This document shows positions 45,201 through 60,200 of a stretch of DNA of 64,000 nucleotides, piece by piece. The translations under genes and the position numbers were made by a program. The notes below the pieces were generated by a model. That model had not been told where the DNA came from. It was given only the letters and a program-made list of their open reading frames with translations, and made no database searches. How positions within the stretch are numbered: position 1 is the first letter of the stretch; each line of letters opens with the position of its first letter. Origin of the DNA: Syngnathus acus (Eukaryota > Chordata > Actinopteri > Syngnathiformes > Syngnathidae); NCBI RefSeq assembly GCF_901709675.1, contig NC_051103.1, forward strand, positions 6,681,501 to 6,745,500, written 5' to 3'.

Positions 45201-48200
45201 CTGCCAGCCTCTCGGATTGGTCGCGGGATTTTTTTTTTTTCCAACGTTGGTGAAATGTTAGTTACTAATCAGAAGCAAACTGAAAAAGAGTTTGATACAG
45301 AATCAAGATGGAGTATGAATTTAATTTGAAACGGGCATTGAATCGGGCGTCCCTGATGTCATCCGCCGATAAAAAAAGAGAACCGGAAAACACTTGAAAG
45401 ATAATCCGCGGAATGTTTTTACAAGGACGTCCGTGGTTATTTTTCAATTTCGCGGCGGCGAACGGGACGTGCGGCTGCATGAGGGATGTAAGGCAAAGAG
45501 ATTTGTGACAGGATTAGTACCGTCTCGGGACGGCGAATCTATCGTAAGCGACTGAACCAGTCAGACGGAAGATGTAAGGGAGCTAAGGAGCGTACAAATT
45601 GTTGGAGGAGCCTGTAAAGTGAATCCAGACATTTGTTTTGAAATACACACAGGAAGCGGCCCACCTCTTTCAAGCAGCCCATGAAGTTGTTGCTGACCGG
45701 TGAGCCGGGCAGGTCAGCCGTGCTGGGGCTCCCTCCCACGTAGAAGAAGTCGTCAGAGCCCAGCATGGTGTAGTCCTCCTGGGTGTAGCCCGTGGTGGTC
45801 AGGATGCCGTCCACCGAGATGGTCACCTACACAACAAAGCACAGGGAAAGGACACGCTATATATTCACAGCCAAAGGCTAGCTAGGCGTCGACCAGCCAA
45901 ATTAGCCCCCGCTACTCCAAATATGTCTGTGGCAGGCAGGGAGATGGCCTGATTGCTTTGGGGAATCGTGTGTGTGTGTTGCATGTGGTGCAGTGGAACA
46001 AGTGAGGCCGTGTTCGAAGGTGCGGCGGTCGCTTTCCAGCTTACTGTCGGGGGCAAAGAACCCAAAGGTCAGGTGACACCTGTGCATTGGAGCCTGGACC
46101 CGATCGAGTCCAAGTACCTTGAAGTCTGAGTTCTTATTGGACCATCGTACAATTCGGGCCCGAGGAAGCACCTTGCGCTCTGGCAGATATTCACGTCCGC
46201 TACGAGGGTCACTTTGTCATCTGACACTTTAACAAAGGCTGTCACGGAAGATTGCCGACTCGGCATTAAAAGTCCTTTGTCGCGTCGGTGACTCGATTTA
46301 CTCGCCAATACGACTTTTGACAGGCCGCCTCGCTCAACACACAAGCAGCCCAACGGGCTCAAGTCGACTCGCTAACATCGCTACTCTTTGGTTACGCTTG
46401 CAGGCGGAAGGTGTTGGTTAAGTCTTCTTTGTGCTAGTTAGTAGTGTCGAGTTACTCATGTCAGGGTTGATGATGTTAGTAAGCGGCGATGGTGTTAGTG
46501 TGTTGTTAGTTGCGATGATGCTGTTAGTGGGCTTTGCCATCTCGGGGCTGGGATTTTTGTGTTTTTTTTCTTTCAGCTCAGATGACACCCTGACCACAAA
46601 CACACAAACACACACACACACTTGGCATAGAATACACACACTTACTTACACTTGTTAGATGGATCACAGCTCATTCCACAAGCAGATCTAAAAACATGCG
46701 GCGCGGTTGCTCATTCCACATGCGCAAAGAGAATGATGGCATGATGGCAAGCATGCAGTGGAAGCTGGGAACAAACAAAAAAAATCAAAATGATTCAAGT
46801 GACAAGCGGCGATGAACGGGCCCTCGCATCCTGGCCGAGCCGCAAAATGACGTTCAAACTTTGGCGTCATAAAGCTGTCTTTTTTTTTTTTTTGATCACC
46901 TGCTCCAAAATGAGGTCGACTGTTCAATTTTGTTTGTTATGGACAGCCCATCAAAACACGAGATCTAGAATTTGCCCAAAAGGGCCGCTTTAACCGAATA
47001 TGGCCGACTTCCTCTTCAATTTTAGCCGGGCGTCCTCGAGGCTTTTTTTTTTTGTGGTAAGTGCTCGGGCCGTAAAATAATAAGCAACTTTTTGTGCATG
47101 CAAATGAGGAGGCGGAATGCTGGCATGAGCCAATCAGAAGTCATGAGAAAAAAAAAAAACAAGGGAGAAAGAAAGAAAAGAGTTTGGCAACAGGAGAAGG
47201 GGCGAAGGCTGGGTGGGAAGGACAATTTTTTTTTGGAAGCGTTAAAAAAATTAACAACCGTACTTATCCTTTTATTGCTCACTTTTGTTGTTGTTGTAAA
47301 AAGGAAATAAGACACGAAGGGTGGAGGGGCAAAAGCCAAACTAAGAAACAATTAGAATGGTATCTACCGAACAATGGAGTTTGTTTACCATAGCGTGTCC
47401 AATGCCTGAGTGCTTTGTAGGAGAGGGGGGAAGAAAGGAAAGCAAATCAAAAACTGTGAACAGAAGGAATTGGAAAAAAACGTAAAAAAAGAAAAAGCCA
47501 GAAAAAATTTGACCCTCTGGCGAGGAGCGCTTTTCGCTAGGAGAAGGGCACAGGTTAGGTTAGTAGGATGAGTCATTCCATGGATGGCGCTGGCAGGTTA
47601 GTAACAAGTTAGTAGGAGTGGGAGGTAGTCACTCAGTCACTGGGTTGGATGACAAGAAGGACTCACCTAGAGCCGCACGCCTGCAAACGGACAACAACGC
47701 ATTGACGGCGCCGCCCGCCAACTTGGACATGAGCGCTAGCGGCTCCCGCTCGGCGCTCGCCGTGGTGTTCTAATTACACCTCGGCGTTACCTTGCAAATT
47801 TGCTAAATCATTTGAAGAGGGTTGCAATTCTTGAAAAACAACAATGTCTATTAAATACAAAGGATTCAAATACATGTAGAAAAAAAAAGAAAGGAAATCA
47901 TTATTTCCTATTTGGAAATTTGTATTTGACATTTGTTGGTAGTCGTTTATCAAAGAAAACCAAAAATTCAGTCAAACTTGATCGTTTACCTGTCTGAGGT
48001 TGCGGGTGACCTTGACGTCGTGCCAGGCGTTGTCGTTGAACTTGCCGTTGACGGGCTCCACCAGGGCCTCGAAGGCGCCGGAGCCCAAGTTGATGACCAG
48101 CGAGACGGCGCCGTTCTTCAGCGACAGGTTGACGTAATCGGCCGACTTGCCCGTGTGCAGCATCAGCCCGTTGCGCTGCAGCGTCTTGAAGGAGAGCGTG

Positions 48201-51200
48201 ATCTCGTCGCTGCTGGACTGGATGGGGTTGGGCGACAGGTCGTAGCAGAAGAACTCGGAGCCCTTGAAGGTGGCCACGTACTCCTCGCGTGCTGCCGCGC
48301 AAAAGAAAAAAGTTTTGACTTCATTGACATGATGATAATGATTAGAACATTTCCCGTTGCCGCACATCCGAGACGCAGCAGGAGTGGCCAATTAGGATTC
48401 CCCGCCAGAGGAGCGGGAGGCGACCAATGGCAGCTTGCCAGCTTGGTGACCCCCAAGGACATTATCCCAAGGTTTGGCGATCCATCATCCTTAAGCTCTC
48501 GGGCCTCTTATCTACCCGCACGCGCGTGAAGTCACGAGCGTCGCATACGCAAGCGAGGGCGCCGCGGCCGCCATCTTGGGTCGAGCCGGGCGAGGGGAGG
48601 GGCGGCGGCGTAATGAAAAGAGTCAAGTGTAATTGCTTGTTACGGCTGAGCCGGAGACGAGCGCCCCGATGGAAATGGGCCCGCACTCTGGCGAGGAGAG
48701 CTGACGGAATAATGAAGAGGAGGAGGAGGAGGGGCCGCCGCGCAAGTGAGAATATGTCACAATTCAAAAAGCAATTATGTCAAATTGTCTTCCTTTTACG
48801 TGAAGAAGAAAACGATAAAGTGGCAACGTCGATGGATGAGGGAGAAGCCGCTCTTTATTTTACTGTAAGCACTGGCCGACCTCGGACTTTTGCCTCGAAA
48901 GAATATGAAATCGCAATTTTTATTTTATTGGAGGGGTTGCAATTGGATTATTTTTCAAAACCATTCGGCCCTATACAAGTTTAGCAGTGAGCAAGTCCAG
49001 CTTTTCCATGCACATATGGTGTCTGTAAATAGTGTGACACACACTCACACACCAATAAATGGGTGTCATTAGGATTGCGCAACCTCTCCCTGCAAATGTA
49101 CACACACGGGCGACACTCGCTGACCCCGAAAAGCTAACACTTCCACTTCCTGTTGCAAATACTCATTTGCGGCATATGGAACGACATACGCGTGTAACGC
49201 AAACACACACGCACGCACAAAATATTTGGCACACCTGACGCACGCACCGCAAGTGCTTCATCTCAGATGAACAGAGGGAGTCAGTATAAGCTGGATATTA
49301 ATTCGCAACACGCGGGAATGACAGAAGAATTGTGAGGGCATGTCCACAAAAACGCCTCAAGGATCCAAGGCGCAAAATGGAACAGGAAGTCAGCCATTTG
49401 GAATTGAAGCTGCCATTTTGAAGCCATTCCAAAGCTTTGACGACGGAATTTCCCCAAATGGGCTCCAATCAGAAGCGTGTCGCGGACAGATGGACCCGAC
49501 TAAATTGCCGTTTTACACCCGCCGTCGAGGCGAGGGAGCATCAAAGTTTGATGAACGTTTGGAGGACCGTGGAAAATGTTTACGTCCGTGCCTGACGGGA
49601 GGGGCTGAGCGACGAGCTCTGCTGGGATCAGCAAATAAGTGACACCGGAGAGGATCATAAAGCATCGACACAATTCACTTCTTAAATTATTCAACACAAA
49701 CAACCTTGACACGAGGCGCATCAAAACACTAGAACAAAAACTAGCAATTTACATGATGAAACTCATCTTTTTTTAGTATTTACGTTTGATGTAGAAAACG
49801 ACTAGAGACAAAAGCAGGATAAATCAAACCATAAACGGGCATCCCGGAAATTAACGAGGCGAGCGGCTCGCCGCTTTGTGTCTCCAACGTCTTTTTCACC
49901 TGCTAATTTCTCGTCGTTTCCACGGCAACTGGGTGGTTTTTTTTTTTTTCCCCCTCTCGTGGAGAGCGGGAGACAAAGAGAGGCTGATTGAGCGAAGCGC
50001 ACATTATTATGGACAGCTGTACTAAAAATAAATTGAAGAGAAGACAGGCAGGGGGAGTAAATCAAACCGTATAAGTTTCCTGTCTGCCAATTTCTTAAAT
50101 TTTTCATCTTTAGTATTTACTTAAATGCATGTGCAAGCACGCTTCTGTCAGCCACAGCTTACGCAGAGACACTCACATGAACATTGGGCGCTATCCCACC
50201 CGGCCTCGCCTCGCCTCTTTTTCCTCTCATGTGCCGACTTCCATGCCCCAAACAGGCCAAGCTCTGCCTTTAAAGTCACACGCATTCCCAAATAGGTACA
50301 GATACTACAGTACGATGAGAGGAGTGAACGAAATATATGAATAATAAAATAAATATTTGCAGATTTTGTCAAAATGAGGAATTTGCATTTCTAAAATTGC
50401 CCAAGATACCATCTTGGGAATTTTACCGAATATTGACCAGCTCTTTGCATTCCGCGCCTTGCCGAGGTGACTAACTCGGCCGCTTTGTGTCTCTTTCTCA
50501 TTCTAATTTCTCCCCCGTTACGATGGCAACCGGTGTTTTTTGGGGGGGAGGCCTGGAAGAGAGAAAGCATGATTGAGTGAGGCGCACATTATCGCGGACA
50601 GCTGTACTGAATCAAAATGGTGGACGGGGGAGAGCGCACATGACGCCGCACTTGATGGCGGCGAGGTGTGCCTGTTACTGCAAAGGAGGGGCTGTTTAAT
50701 AAAGACAAGACTGGCAAACAAAATGGAGGGAGAAGGAAGGATGGAGAGGTGAATGAGGGAGAGTGGGGAAAAAAAAAAAGAAAAAAAAGCTGCTCCATCT
50801 ACAGTAAATCCCAGCGCGGCGAGCTTCAATCATAGCACCCCTGTCATTCTGGAGATAGCACGCTGCAATGCGCCCCCCTCCCTCCCCTCGCTGCTCGTTT
50901 TTAGCCCACGATGCAATTCTGCTATCAGTCGCCAACACACAAACACACACACGCACAAACACGTCCCTTCTTTAATAACCTGCAGGTGGATTAACTACGT
51001 ACGGGCTTAACTAGCGCAAACAGATATACGAGCAAAGGCTCGCAAATGGATGCAAACGTCTGCCTTGCGGTTCAACTGTTCAAATGAAAAAACATATTCA
51101 AAAAATAAAAATCCAGTCACTCACTGGCAGCTGGTCGGCGAGAAGGCCGGCAACTAGCGGGTCGCGCCGGGCTAACAGATTGCTTGCTGGCATTTTTTTT

Positions 51201-54200
51201 TATTTTTTTTTATACACTACAAAGTTTGATATGCAATCAGATTTTTTTTAAAAAAGCTTTAACTTGGCTAAAAATAGCTAGGGGGGATATATAGACGCCC
51301 TCATTTGATGTTCTTGATACCACGTCACCGCAAAAAAAGATGACAAACTGAGGCCGCAGCCGACTGCAAAGTAACCAATTTCCACTTTTTGTTGTCACGG
51401 GCCAAGGTGACTCGGTTTGTCAGCGAGCGACAGAAGTGAGTAACGCTGATTAGCGCTGATTAAAATGGCCGCCGTCAGGAATTTGTATCGATTGGCTGGG
51501 TAATGGCGGCTCCTTGACTGCGCCGCGCGATAACCAAGTGAAAAAAGGCAGCGGGAAAAACAAGAACGCCGTTTGGTTGACCTGTGTTGATACGCTGCAA
51601 AGGCTGAAACATTTATTAGCCATTTGGAAAACTGGCTAAATGGCTCAAATGAGGACTTTTTTTTTTTAGGGGTTTTCTTGATCTACATTTCTCCTCCCTC
51701 TGCTCACTTTGGCCTCATCCCCCGCCGGCACCGACTTGTTTCCATGACAATGTCTGCGGGCGAAACAATGTGTTTGTCTTAAAGCGGGATAAGATCACAG
51801 CTACTTTCATCTTTTTTCGTCACACAAGCCCGGGATGCTCTACGCTTTGTACGACATCACACGCACTCCGCCAAGACGTGTTGTTTGCAAATAATAAGCA
51901 ATCTCTTTCCGTGGACGGGAGGGAAATGAATCTGCTCTTTAATGGACGCCGTGGCTATTTCAGTTGTTGTGTTAATGCCAGACAAGCGGGCAAAAATAAT
52001 TGAGTTTTTTTGTCGAGTGCGTGCGTGTGTGCGTGCGTGCGCTTGTGTTGGCAAACAGCTAAGAAATGAACTTGAAATGCCAGATGGGGCACTGGAGTGA
52101 ATCGCCAATTGCAGAGAGGCTTAAGTGCAGCATTCTTATGAGCGTGTGGATGCAGCGGGGGGGGGGGGGGGGGGGGGGGGGAGAAAAGAAAAGAAATGTG
52201 TGGTGACATATGAGTGAGTGGATGTGAGGCGCGAGTGGAAAGTCTGCAAGGAGGCTATAAAAAACGTGTGAAAAACAATGGCAGAGTGTGTGCGTGAGCG
52301 TGTGCGTGCGTCAGCAGCTCGGGTGAGGTATCCGCATCGCCGATGAATCCCGACGCGGAAAGAGAATGGCTGCAGTTTTATCTGGCTTCCTGCCTCCGGC
52401 CTTCTCTTTCTCCCGGCTTTATCTGCGCCGGCTTTGCTATCGGCGTCGGTGCGGTTCGGAGATGTTAGCCCAATGGTGCCCAAAGGGGGCACGCTCTGCG
52501 TTGGCAGTTTGATTTTCACAGCCTCAAGTTGCAAAAATCACACTGGGCCTTTTAACAGCGGCTTGCTGTGGCTCGCGCCTCCGATGGGCCGCTGCTCACT
52601 CGCTCACGTATTTTTAGCAGTCCAACTGTTCGGGCTTAGTTGATTATACCGACATACGTTTGGGGAGATTTTATGTAGCAAAATACTAACGGTATCGGCA
52701 CTTGGTATCGGTAACGACACAATATTTGAGGGCTCGTATCTGTCTGAAAGTAAAAATAAAAAAAACTAACGAATACGATTTTCCTCCCATTGAGTCACAG
52801 CGAGGCTGTATTTGATCCAAAATGAATCAGGCCTTTGTGGCTTTTATCAGCCTTCCGGGCTCAGGATGACTAAGAGGTACGGGACATGTTGTACCTTACT
52901 GGTACCGACTGGTTCTCTGCGCCTTGGCGTCTGTTACCGTCCTCGAGCAGGCATATGGCCGAGTCAGCAAAGAGCTTTCCGTGCGTGTCCCGGAGTGAGG
53001 AGGAGGAGGTAGCAAAAGACGAGAGGCCAATTTTGACACAAAAAGCGCCGGCCGAGCGCCCGTCCATCTGTGCGCTTGCTCGCCATAAGACGAATGTGTA
53101 AAAAAGGAGCCGGCCGGGCTTGCCGACGCTTTATGTGTCACAAGCGGTGACTCACGATCCGCCTCCCCTGAGCGCTCGCACCGGGGACGGTGGCGCGCGC
53201 ACACACCTCGTCCTCGCTCGCCTTCCGTCCGCTGACCGTGAACAATTTGTGCGGGCAGTCTTACTCATGCATATTTACACACGCACAAACTCTCACCTAC
53301 TCAGCAGGCACTCTTTAAAGGTTATTGTGTGCCAGCGTTGAGTGTGTGCGTGCGTGCGTGTCATTCGGTCTGCCGCTTCATGTACACGCTTAAAGGTCAG
53401 CGCGCTGACCACTTGACGAGGCGGCGCGCAGATTGCGAGGCTGGATGTGGAGACCACTCGGCCGACGAGCGCTATTAGTCGACAAACGGCCTCGAGGGGT
53501 AAGGCGCAAAATTAATCAGGATCAACAAGCCAATTACGTGTGAGGACTCCCCACCAATCGGCGTTTTTTGATTTCCAATGGGAATGCAAAGAATGACAAG
53601 AGGATGCTTGGCGAAACGAAATGAGAATCCATTTTGGCTGCCGCCCTCAATCTGTTTTCTTTCCCGCAGAGAAAGATAGCAGTGTTTTACGTAGGAGGGC
53701 AAAGGTCCGCCGGGGCTGCCGTCCCCGGGGCCAGAGTAGCGAGGCCCCGCCGGGCGGACGGGAGCAGCGCTGCGCCTTTGCAGATACGGCCGCTCGCCAC
53801 ACATCACAGCCAAGCCAGGCGAGGCGAGACGGCGGGCTTTATCGCCTGCGCTTTAACTCCTCGCCTTTTCCTCAATTCCTCACGCTCGCAGACACGCGCG
53901 CCGTATATCTTTCAAAGACACTTGGTCCGCCCCCTCAAAGAAAGTCATTTGGGCTCAGCGGGATAGTGCGAACGCCTCTTTACGCCCAGCTAACCTAAGA
54001 GAAGCTTCGTCGGCGCCATTTGACAACCTTCACATCGTGCGGACAAGGCTGCAGATAGAGCGAGGAAGGTTCCGGAACCACGCTTAAAAGTTTGACTCTG
54101 CCAAACAATACAGCTTGTGGTGTTCATCATTCGAGAGATTTCACTACTCCGGTTCTTACATTTGATGAGCACGCGGCGGCCGTTATGTTCTACCGTCCAT

Positions 54201-57200
54201 TCAAAGGTCGCAGTGGGACCGCGTAGTCATGTGGGCCAATCAGTGCATTCATCAGCGTCATGCGGTGCAGCACCTACCGTTTTCAATGGCCACAGCTCCC
54301 AATCATTTGAGCGTGTGCACGCGCGCGCACGTCAATCAGCAGATTCACAAATGCACGCACGTACACACACGCAGCAGCAGCGGCTTACCTGAATCTTCAA
54401 ATTTTAACATCACTAAAGCGGTGAGTTTTAAAGTACAAACCAGGGGTGGGCAAACTTTCCCGTTCAAGGGCAACATTTGATTCCAATAGCTCGTATGCCA
54501 ATCAGGTCAAGTCGAAATCATTTTTTTGCGCTTTTAAATTATAATTTGTACATAATAATTATTCAGAAAACAATAGCAAAACTATATTTGAGGGGAAAAA
54601 AAACCTGAATTTTATAAGGGAAAAACTATTTTTGAGAAAACATCATTTGCACAACTATGAGAAAAAAGTCACTTATTTTTGAGAAAATCTTCTGAAAGTG
54701 TAGTCTCCATCTTGGAGACAAAATAAAGTTGTCTTTCTGACACTGAAGTGCTTAATGAATGCAGCAAAAGGCCTCTTGATGAATCAGATGCTTATTGGTC
54801 TGGATGGAAAGAACCAAAGAGGCACTTTGCCCACCCCTTGCTATCAAACAACCTTTGTCAAAACCAGGAAAGGGAAAATCAGTCAAATACCTCGGAGCTT
54901 TCCTAAATTCACACAGTGAGCGGTCCAAAGAGGGCATAGAGAAGGAAATAAGGTGTAAGAAAAAAGGCCATTTTGAGTCACACAGCAGAGTGGCGATGGC
55001 ACGGGTTTTGGGGCTGCGTTCAGAAATAAAATAAGCAGCAGCAGCAGACGATCTGGGAATTGCTTTCATACACTGCCACAACATCTGCTCAGAGAGACAT
55101 GCGCCCTCGCCGGTGTACGGGCACCATAGAAAAGCGGCAAAAAACACGGCGAGGAGAAACGGCCGTCTCGGGAGGGCTGCCGCACTTGCACGCACACACG
55201 CACACAGCGGCAAGCATCCGATGCAGCCAAGCAATGCCGAGGCGCCCCCGAGCCGAGTCACTCGATGAGGTACGAGGCCGCCCGTCGGGTGACGCGCCGC
55301 CGTACCTCACCGAGCGAGCCGGCCGAGACGTTGCTCTCTCATCTTTCTCGGAAATCATCTTGAAAAGCCGCGTTTCACATTTATTAGTTCCGGCACAAAC
55401 GCGTCGATTTGGGCTTGAATTAAAAAGCCAATAATCGTCTCCACGGGGCCGTTTAAAAGGAGGCGGCAGCGACGGCGGAAAACAAAAAACCTCCATTACA
55501 GGAAAGAACTGACCTTGGTTCAGCGCCTAGAGAGACAACTGCGCCATGTGGGGATGAAGATGGAGGATAGGTAAAGGGGGGGGGGAGCGTGTGTGTGTGC
55601 TGGGGGGGGGACTTGGGGGAGGTGGATGGTATGTAGCCAAGTAACAAGAGAAAGTGAAGTAAAAGTAGCCCATACCTTGGTCGCCAATCATCAGGTGTGC
55701 CAGACCTTAAAGGAAGACAAGAGCACAGTCAGCACAGCAAAGGATCAGGGGGGGAGGCGTCAAGTGTGTTGTGTGGCACGCTAACTACACGTCGAGGTCA
55801 AAGGTCCCGCTGATGGATACCTCCGCACTTATTCGTCCTCGCGCGGCAGCCGACTGCTGGCGCGGACTGGCTACTACGTCGCTGTACGTCTACAATAGTA
55901 TGTCCCCTTGAAGCACTTACCGGCATGCCGCCCCGGCGTGGCGTGGCCGCACAATGCGTTCCCAAAACAATGGCGGATGAGCAAGTGAAAAGTCAGATGA
56001 ATATGTGCGATCCAGATAAACACGAATGCTGCATTCCCTCACATAACGGTCCATTTTTCCGTAACATACAAAGTTATGTATAAAATCATATCGTATGATG
56101 ACAATATGTTGAACACACGTTATCGTTCTAACATGTGGCGCGGCGTCCATTAATCCGGACATCCAACGGCGCCGAGCGCCCGCTATTTGAGGAAATACAG
56201 CATGGGGATAACGGGCCGGAGGGTATCGAGGGTGCGTCAGGGCGACCTACCTGGGGTGTAGCTGTGCTCTGGGCGGGTGTCACGGCCAGGCGAGGAGAGA
56301 GAGAGACAGACATTCATTAACATGCATGCCAAGCCCTCGGGTCACCATGGTTACTACTTACTGTACATGCACACCGCTCCGGGGTTACCGTGGCAACGGG
56401 CATGCAGACGCCACCATTTGGTCCACACACACACACGCACGCACACACAGCTCCGTTAAAAAAAATAAAAAGCACGTGTATTACTTGCTCGCACACTTGT
56501 GAGTAGAGAGCACCGTTGTACACATTCCTACCTGCGGGTTAGGGTTAGAGAGCCACTTGCCCCCCAAACTTACCTTGAGGCCGCTTCCACTCCCCCGAGC
56601 CCACCCCGACAGATAGCATGCACACACATGGGCTTGCACGCACACACTCACACACTCTCACTAACACACACACACACGCACGCGCTGACAAATGATGTCA
56701 TAATAATGATGCGAAATAGCAGGAAGGGATGGAGCCGCAGTGCAAGAAGGGGCATGCAAGGTTCAACATCGGTGTGTCAATGTGTTTCTCACAGGAGCGC
56801 GCATGTGCATGTGTGTGCGTGCATGTGCGTGCGTGTCCTTGTGCTAGTAGCGTGGCAGGAACAGGTGGAGCGATTAGCATGCTAACTGCGCGCGGGGCCT
56901 CAAGGACGAGGTGAGCCTAACAAGCCCCTCCGGTGAAGTCGCGCCGGGCTCGGCCAATCATCTGCCGCCGCCAGCCGTGATGTTTTAGTCCATTTATGGA
57001 AAGAATCATCTTTTTAAGAAAATAATTGGTATTGGATAGTGAAAGCCCTACTGCAGATGGTGATCGCAGATGAACGAACGTGTAAAGAAGAAACCAGTTC
57101 CCTGTACGCTTAAAACAATCTCGAGTCGCCACTGAAGTCATTCACTTGAACTTCACGTTTGTTTCGAATGACTTTATCGACGCCCGGTTCAGAGCGACAG

Positions 57201-60200
57201 GCCCGGCGGTTAGCTAATGAGCAATGAGAACACGTTTTGCAGATGCGGCGCTATCGCGCCGGGACATGCAAATATGGCTGACGGGTTCTTGACTGGAGAA
57301 GCGCTCCGAGTTATAATTGAGAGCGTAGGAGGAGGGCTGATAATTCGCCCATTTAATTTCCTCTTCACTGACAGTAGGAGGAAAAAAAATAGCCTTGATT
57401 TGCCTAGCATTGTTTTGTGAGATATCTGAAAACAAACAGTCCAGTCCAAAAGGAATATTTGGACCCTATGAGTCATCTCCTTGGCAATTTGGAGACAATG
57501 GAATTTAGAAATATAAAAACTCAAGTCGAATGAAATATCCCAAAATGTCAAAATTACAAACACGTAACCTGGGGAAGATTCAGACTCTGTTTTAGCATCA
57601 TTCCAATTTGAAAATACTCGCCGTCTTCTCAAGTTTTCTCAGTCTAGCGCGCGACTAAGCTTACAAAGAAAATGAACCATCTGATGGGAACGCCGACGGT
57701 TTGCGGATCCATTTTAAGAGGCGGGTGCTATTAAAGTGCTCCTGCTGCGAGGATATCGCTTCCCGGCGGCAACATCAATCGTGATAGAAATGCGAATCCA
57801 TCTGTATGCAAATAAAAGAGGCCATTAAAAGTAGCCGTTGCACGCCGTACAGTATATATCAGCCCGGCTGTAAAATGTTTAGCTGGAAGAGCCGCGCGGC
57901 CGCTGTGACTAATGGCGGCTCCTCGCCCAACGCGCTAATGTGTTTGGCCGTTTGCGCACGCGTCGCACTGCATGTAATTCTCCGGCTTCTGCGGCGCCAT
58001 TGATCAACGCTAGGCCTCGACGCTGCGGCTATACGTTCACACCCGTTGACCCGCCATCGACGGTGACTTGGCCTAGTTGGCATATTAAAACAACAAAAAA
58101 CAGGCCTCCTTCATGAATCGCCTCTCAGCACAACTAGAGTGGCTCATGAGAATCTTTGACACCTAAAATATACTTGTAAGCCTGCGCATAAATATTCCTT
58201 CAAATATGATTCAATGAAATGCATCACTCAGGAAAAACGACATATTGCTCACGTTTTTGATTAGAAACAGGGCAGCAGCGGGAATGGGCGGGGCTAGAGC
58301 AGAGGAATGGCGATAGGGACAGGAAGCACAAGGACGGAGATACGCTCCCGGCATGAGGTCTCCCCTATTAGTGCTGTCTCCATGGTAACACTGGCCAGTC
58401 AGTGCTAAAGGCACCAAGTAAGGTAAGAGGAGAGGGCGGAGGTGTCTAAAGAGAGGCGCGAGCTCGGGGTGTGAAGTTGTGAAGTCCTCTCGGTGACAAA
58501 CGAGGCCACGCTGACGAGTCGCCGTCGATCGCCAAATCGATGCGCGGCGGAGGTGTCGGGAAATGGCGTCATGGAGAGGGCTTATTGATTAAGAATGCAG
58601 ATTTGTATGTGGGGTGACGACATCAATTGGGACATTTTGAATTCGAAGAGCTTGATTGTCGTACGACGGGACGGGCATCCACCGGGGCACTTTTTTACAG
58701 CGCCCAAGTCATCGGGATCAAAGTGGCCGGCGGGCCTCAGATGCCTGCCTCACTGCTATTTGGAGTGCTGGCTATAAAATACAATTCTTTATCGTGACAC
58801 TTGTTTAAGCTTAAGGCGGATTTGAGCCTATTAAACGAGGGGCCACTCAAAAACCCCCAGCGAGGAACACAATATTTACCTCTGTTGTCCGTTCGCTCGT
58901 TTTTGGTCTGTTAACGTTCTCCTTCATTAAATCATGCATTGAAACGCAACACAATTTGGCGACGAGCCAAACGAGCATTGTTAGGCCTCTCCGTAGCGCT
59001 ATTCTAGTTTTATTGGGAGTCGGCCCTTTTGGTTTTTATGGTATTTAACAACTTGGAACCGCCGCCGTCTAATCTGGCGCAAGAACACGGCAACGTGCAC
59101 CGAGGTGTCTTAAAACGCCGCAAAGCCTTCAAAGTATTGGCAGGTCGTAAGATGGGCCATTCGGGGAGCGGCGCAAAGGCCGGACGGGATCGATGGGAAT
59201 CCATTAGCAGGTGACAAGCACGTAAGCAGCCTGGATTTTCAGCCTCTTAAGCGAATTACAACTCAAGTCCGAAGGATGACGGCGTCCAAACGGTCCTTGT
59301 CGGTCTTGGGTCAGGTGATGTTCACAAGCTGAGCCGTGATTGGTTGGCGCTTGAGCAACTGCGATGTCATTTTCATGCCAGTTTTCGACTTCCGCTTTTT
59401 GGATGAAATCTTACGAAATTCTCTCTCAATAGTTTTTGCGACGAGCTTGGTGTTAGAACACGCGACTTTCAAACAACACTTTCTAATTTGATCATTTCGC
59501 ACGGCACATGATTGGGAATAACAGTCATGGAGGGAAGGTTCACATACTAAATAATTGGCTGGCGCAGCAACAGCAAATCAATTTACATCAGCATTACGAT
59601 GCACATCTCGTCGTGTTTGTGAAGGCCGCCGGTCCGCAGAAACGGAGAGAAGCAGCAGCAGCAGTATAGAAAATGTGTGTGTGTGTTTGTGTGTGTGTGT
59701 TGCGGGCGCTTCCACAGTCAAAACTCAGTTCACGTACAAACCTGTTTAATATGCAGGCGTTCACTGATTTCTTTTTAGCAAGAAAAATCAAAATTGATTT
59801 TGGGTCTGGAACCGATTAATTCCACGTCCATTGATTTAAATAGAAATGATTGCTTGGTTTCGTAAACTGTTTTTTTAAATCAAATTTGGGAACCGAGGTG
59901 TAACTGCATTCGGAATGTGTGTGTGTTTCTTTGTGTAGGATGAGATGCATGTCAAGGGGTCAGCAGGTTTGTCAGGGTCTTACCTTCACTGCAGTCGTTG
60001 CCTTGGTAACCGGTGTCGGAGCAGTCGCAGACGGCCCGGTCGTCCACCAGGCTGCACACGCCGCCGTTCTGGCACTGGTGCTCGGGCCCGCAGCCCACTG
60101 TCACCGTCACCGTCACGCCCTCCGAGGCTTCCAGCGTGGCCAGCGAGCCGTTGATGCTCAGCGCCCCCATCCAGCCGCGGAAGGCGGGGTGGTCACGCAC

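Larger units (their letters stand above)
48292..55675 (-). other. nrxn1: Large nrxn1 intron between SS1 and LNS2
   Basis: 7.4 kb, the largest intron. It holds a diverged duplicated block (49870-50023 and 50479-50608), a G25 run at 52157-52181, several CA/GT-rich runs, a GGAGGAGG tract near 48715 and poly-T runs. No independent gene was recognised; the frames in this stretch have no known counterpart. Confidence 0.5.

Noticed and set aside
47667-47680. 14-nt micro-exon with good AG and GTGAGT borders in the SS2 intron
   Set aside because: It would shift the neurexin frame between NLRQ and VTISVDG, and matches no known SS2 insert.
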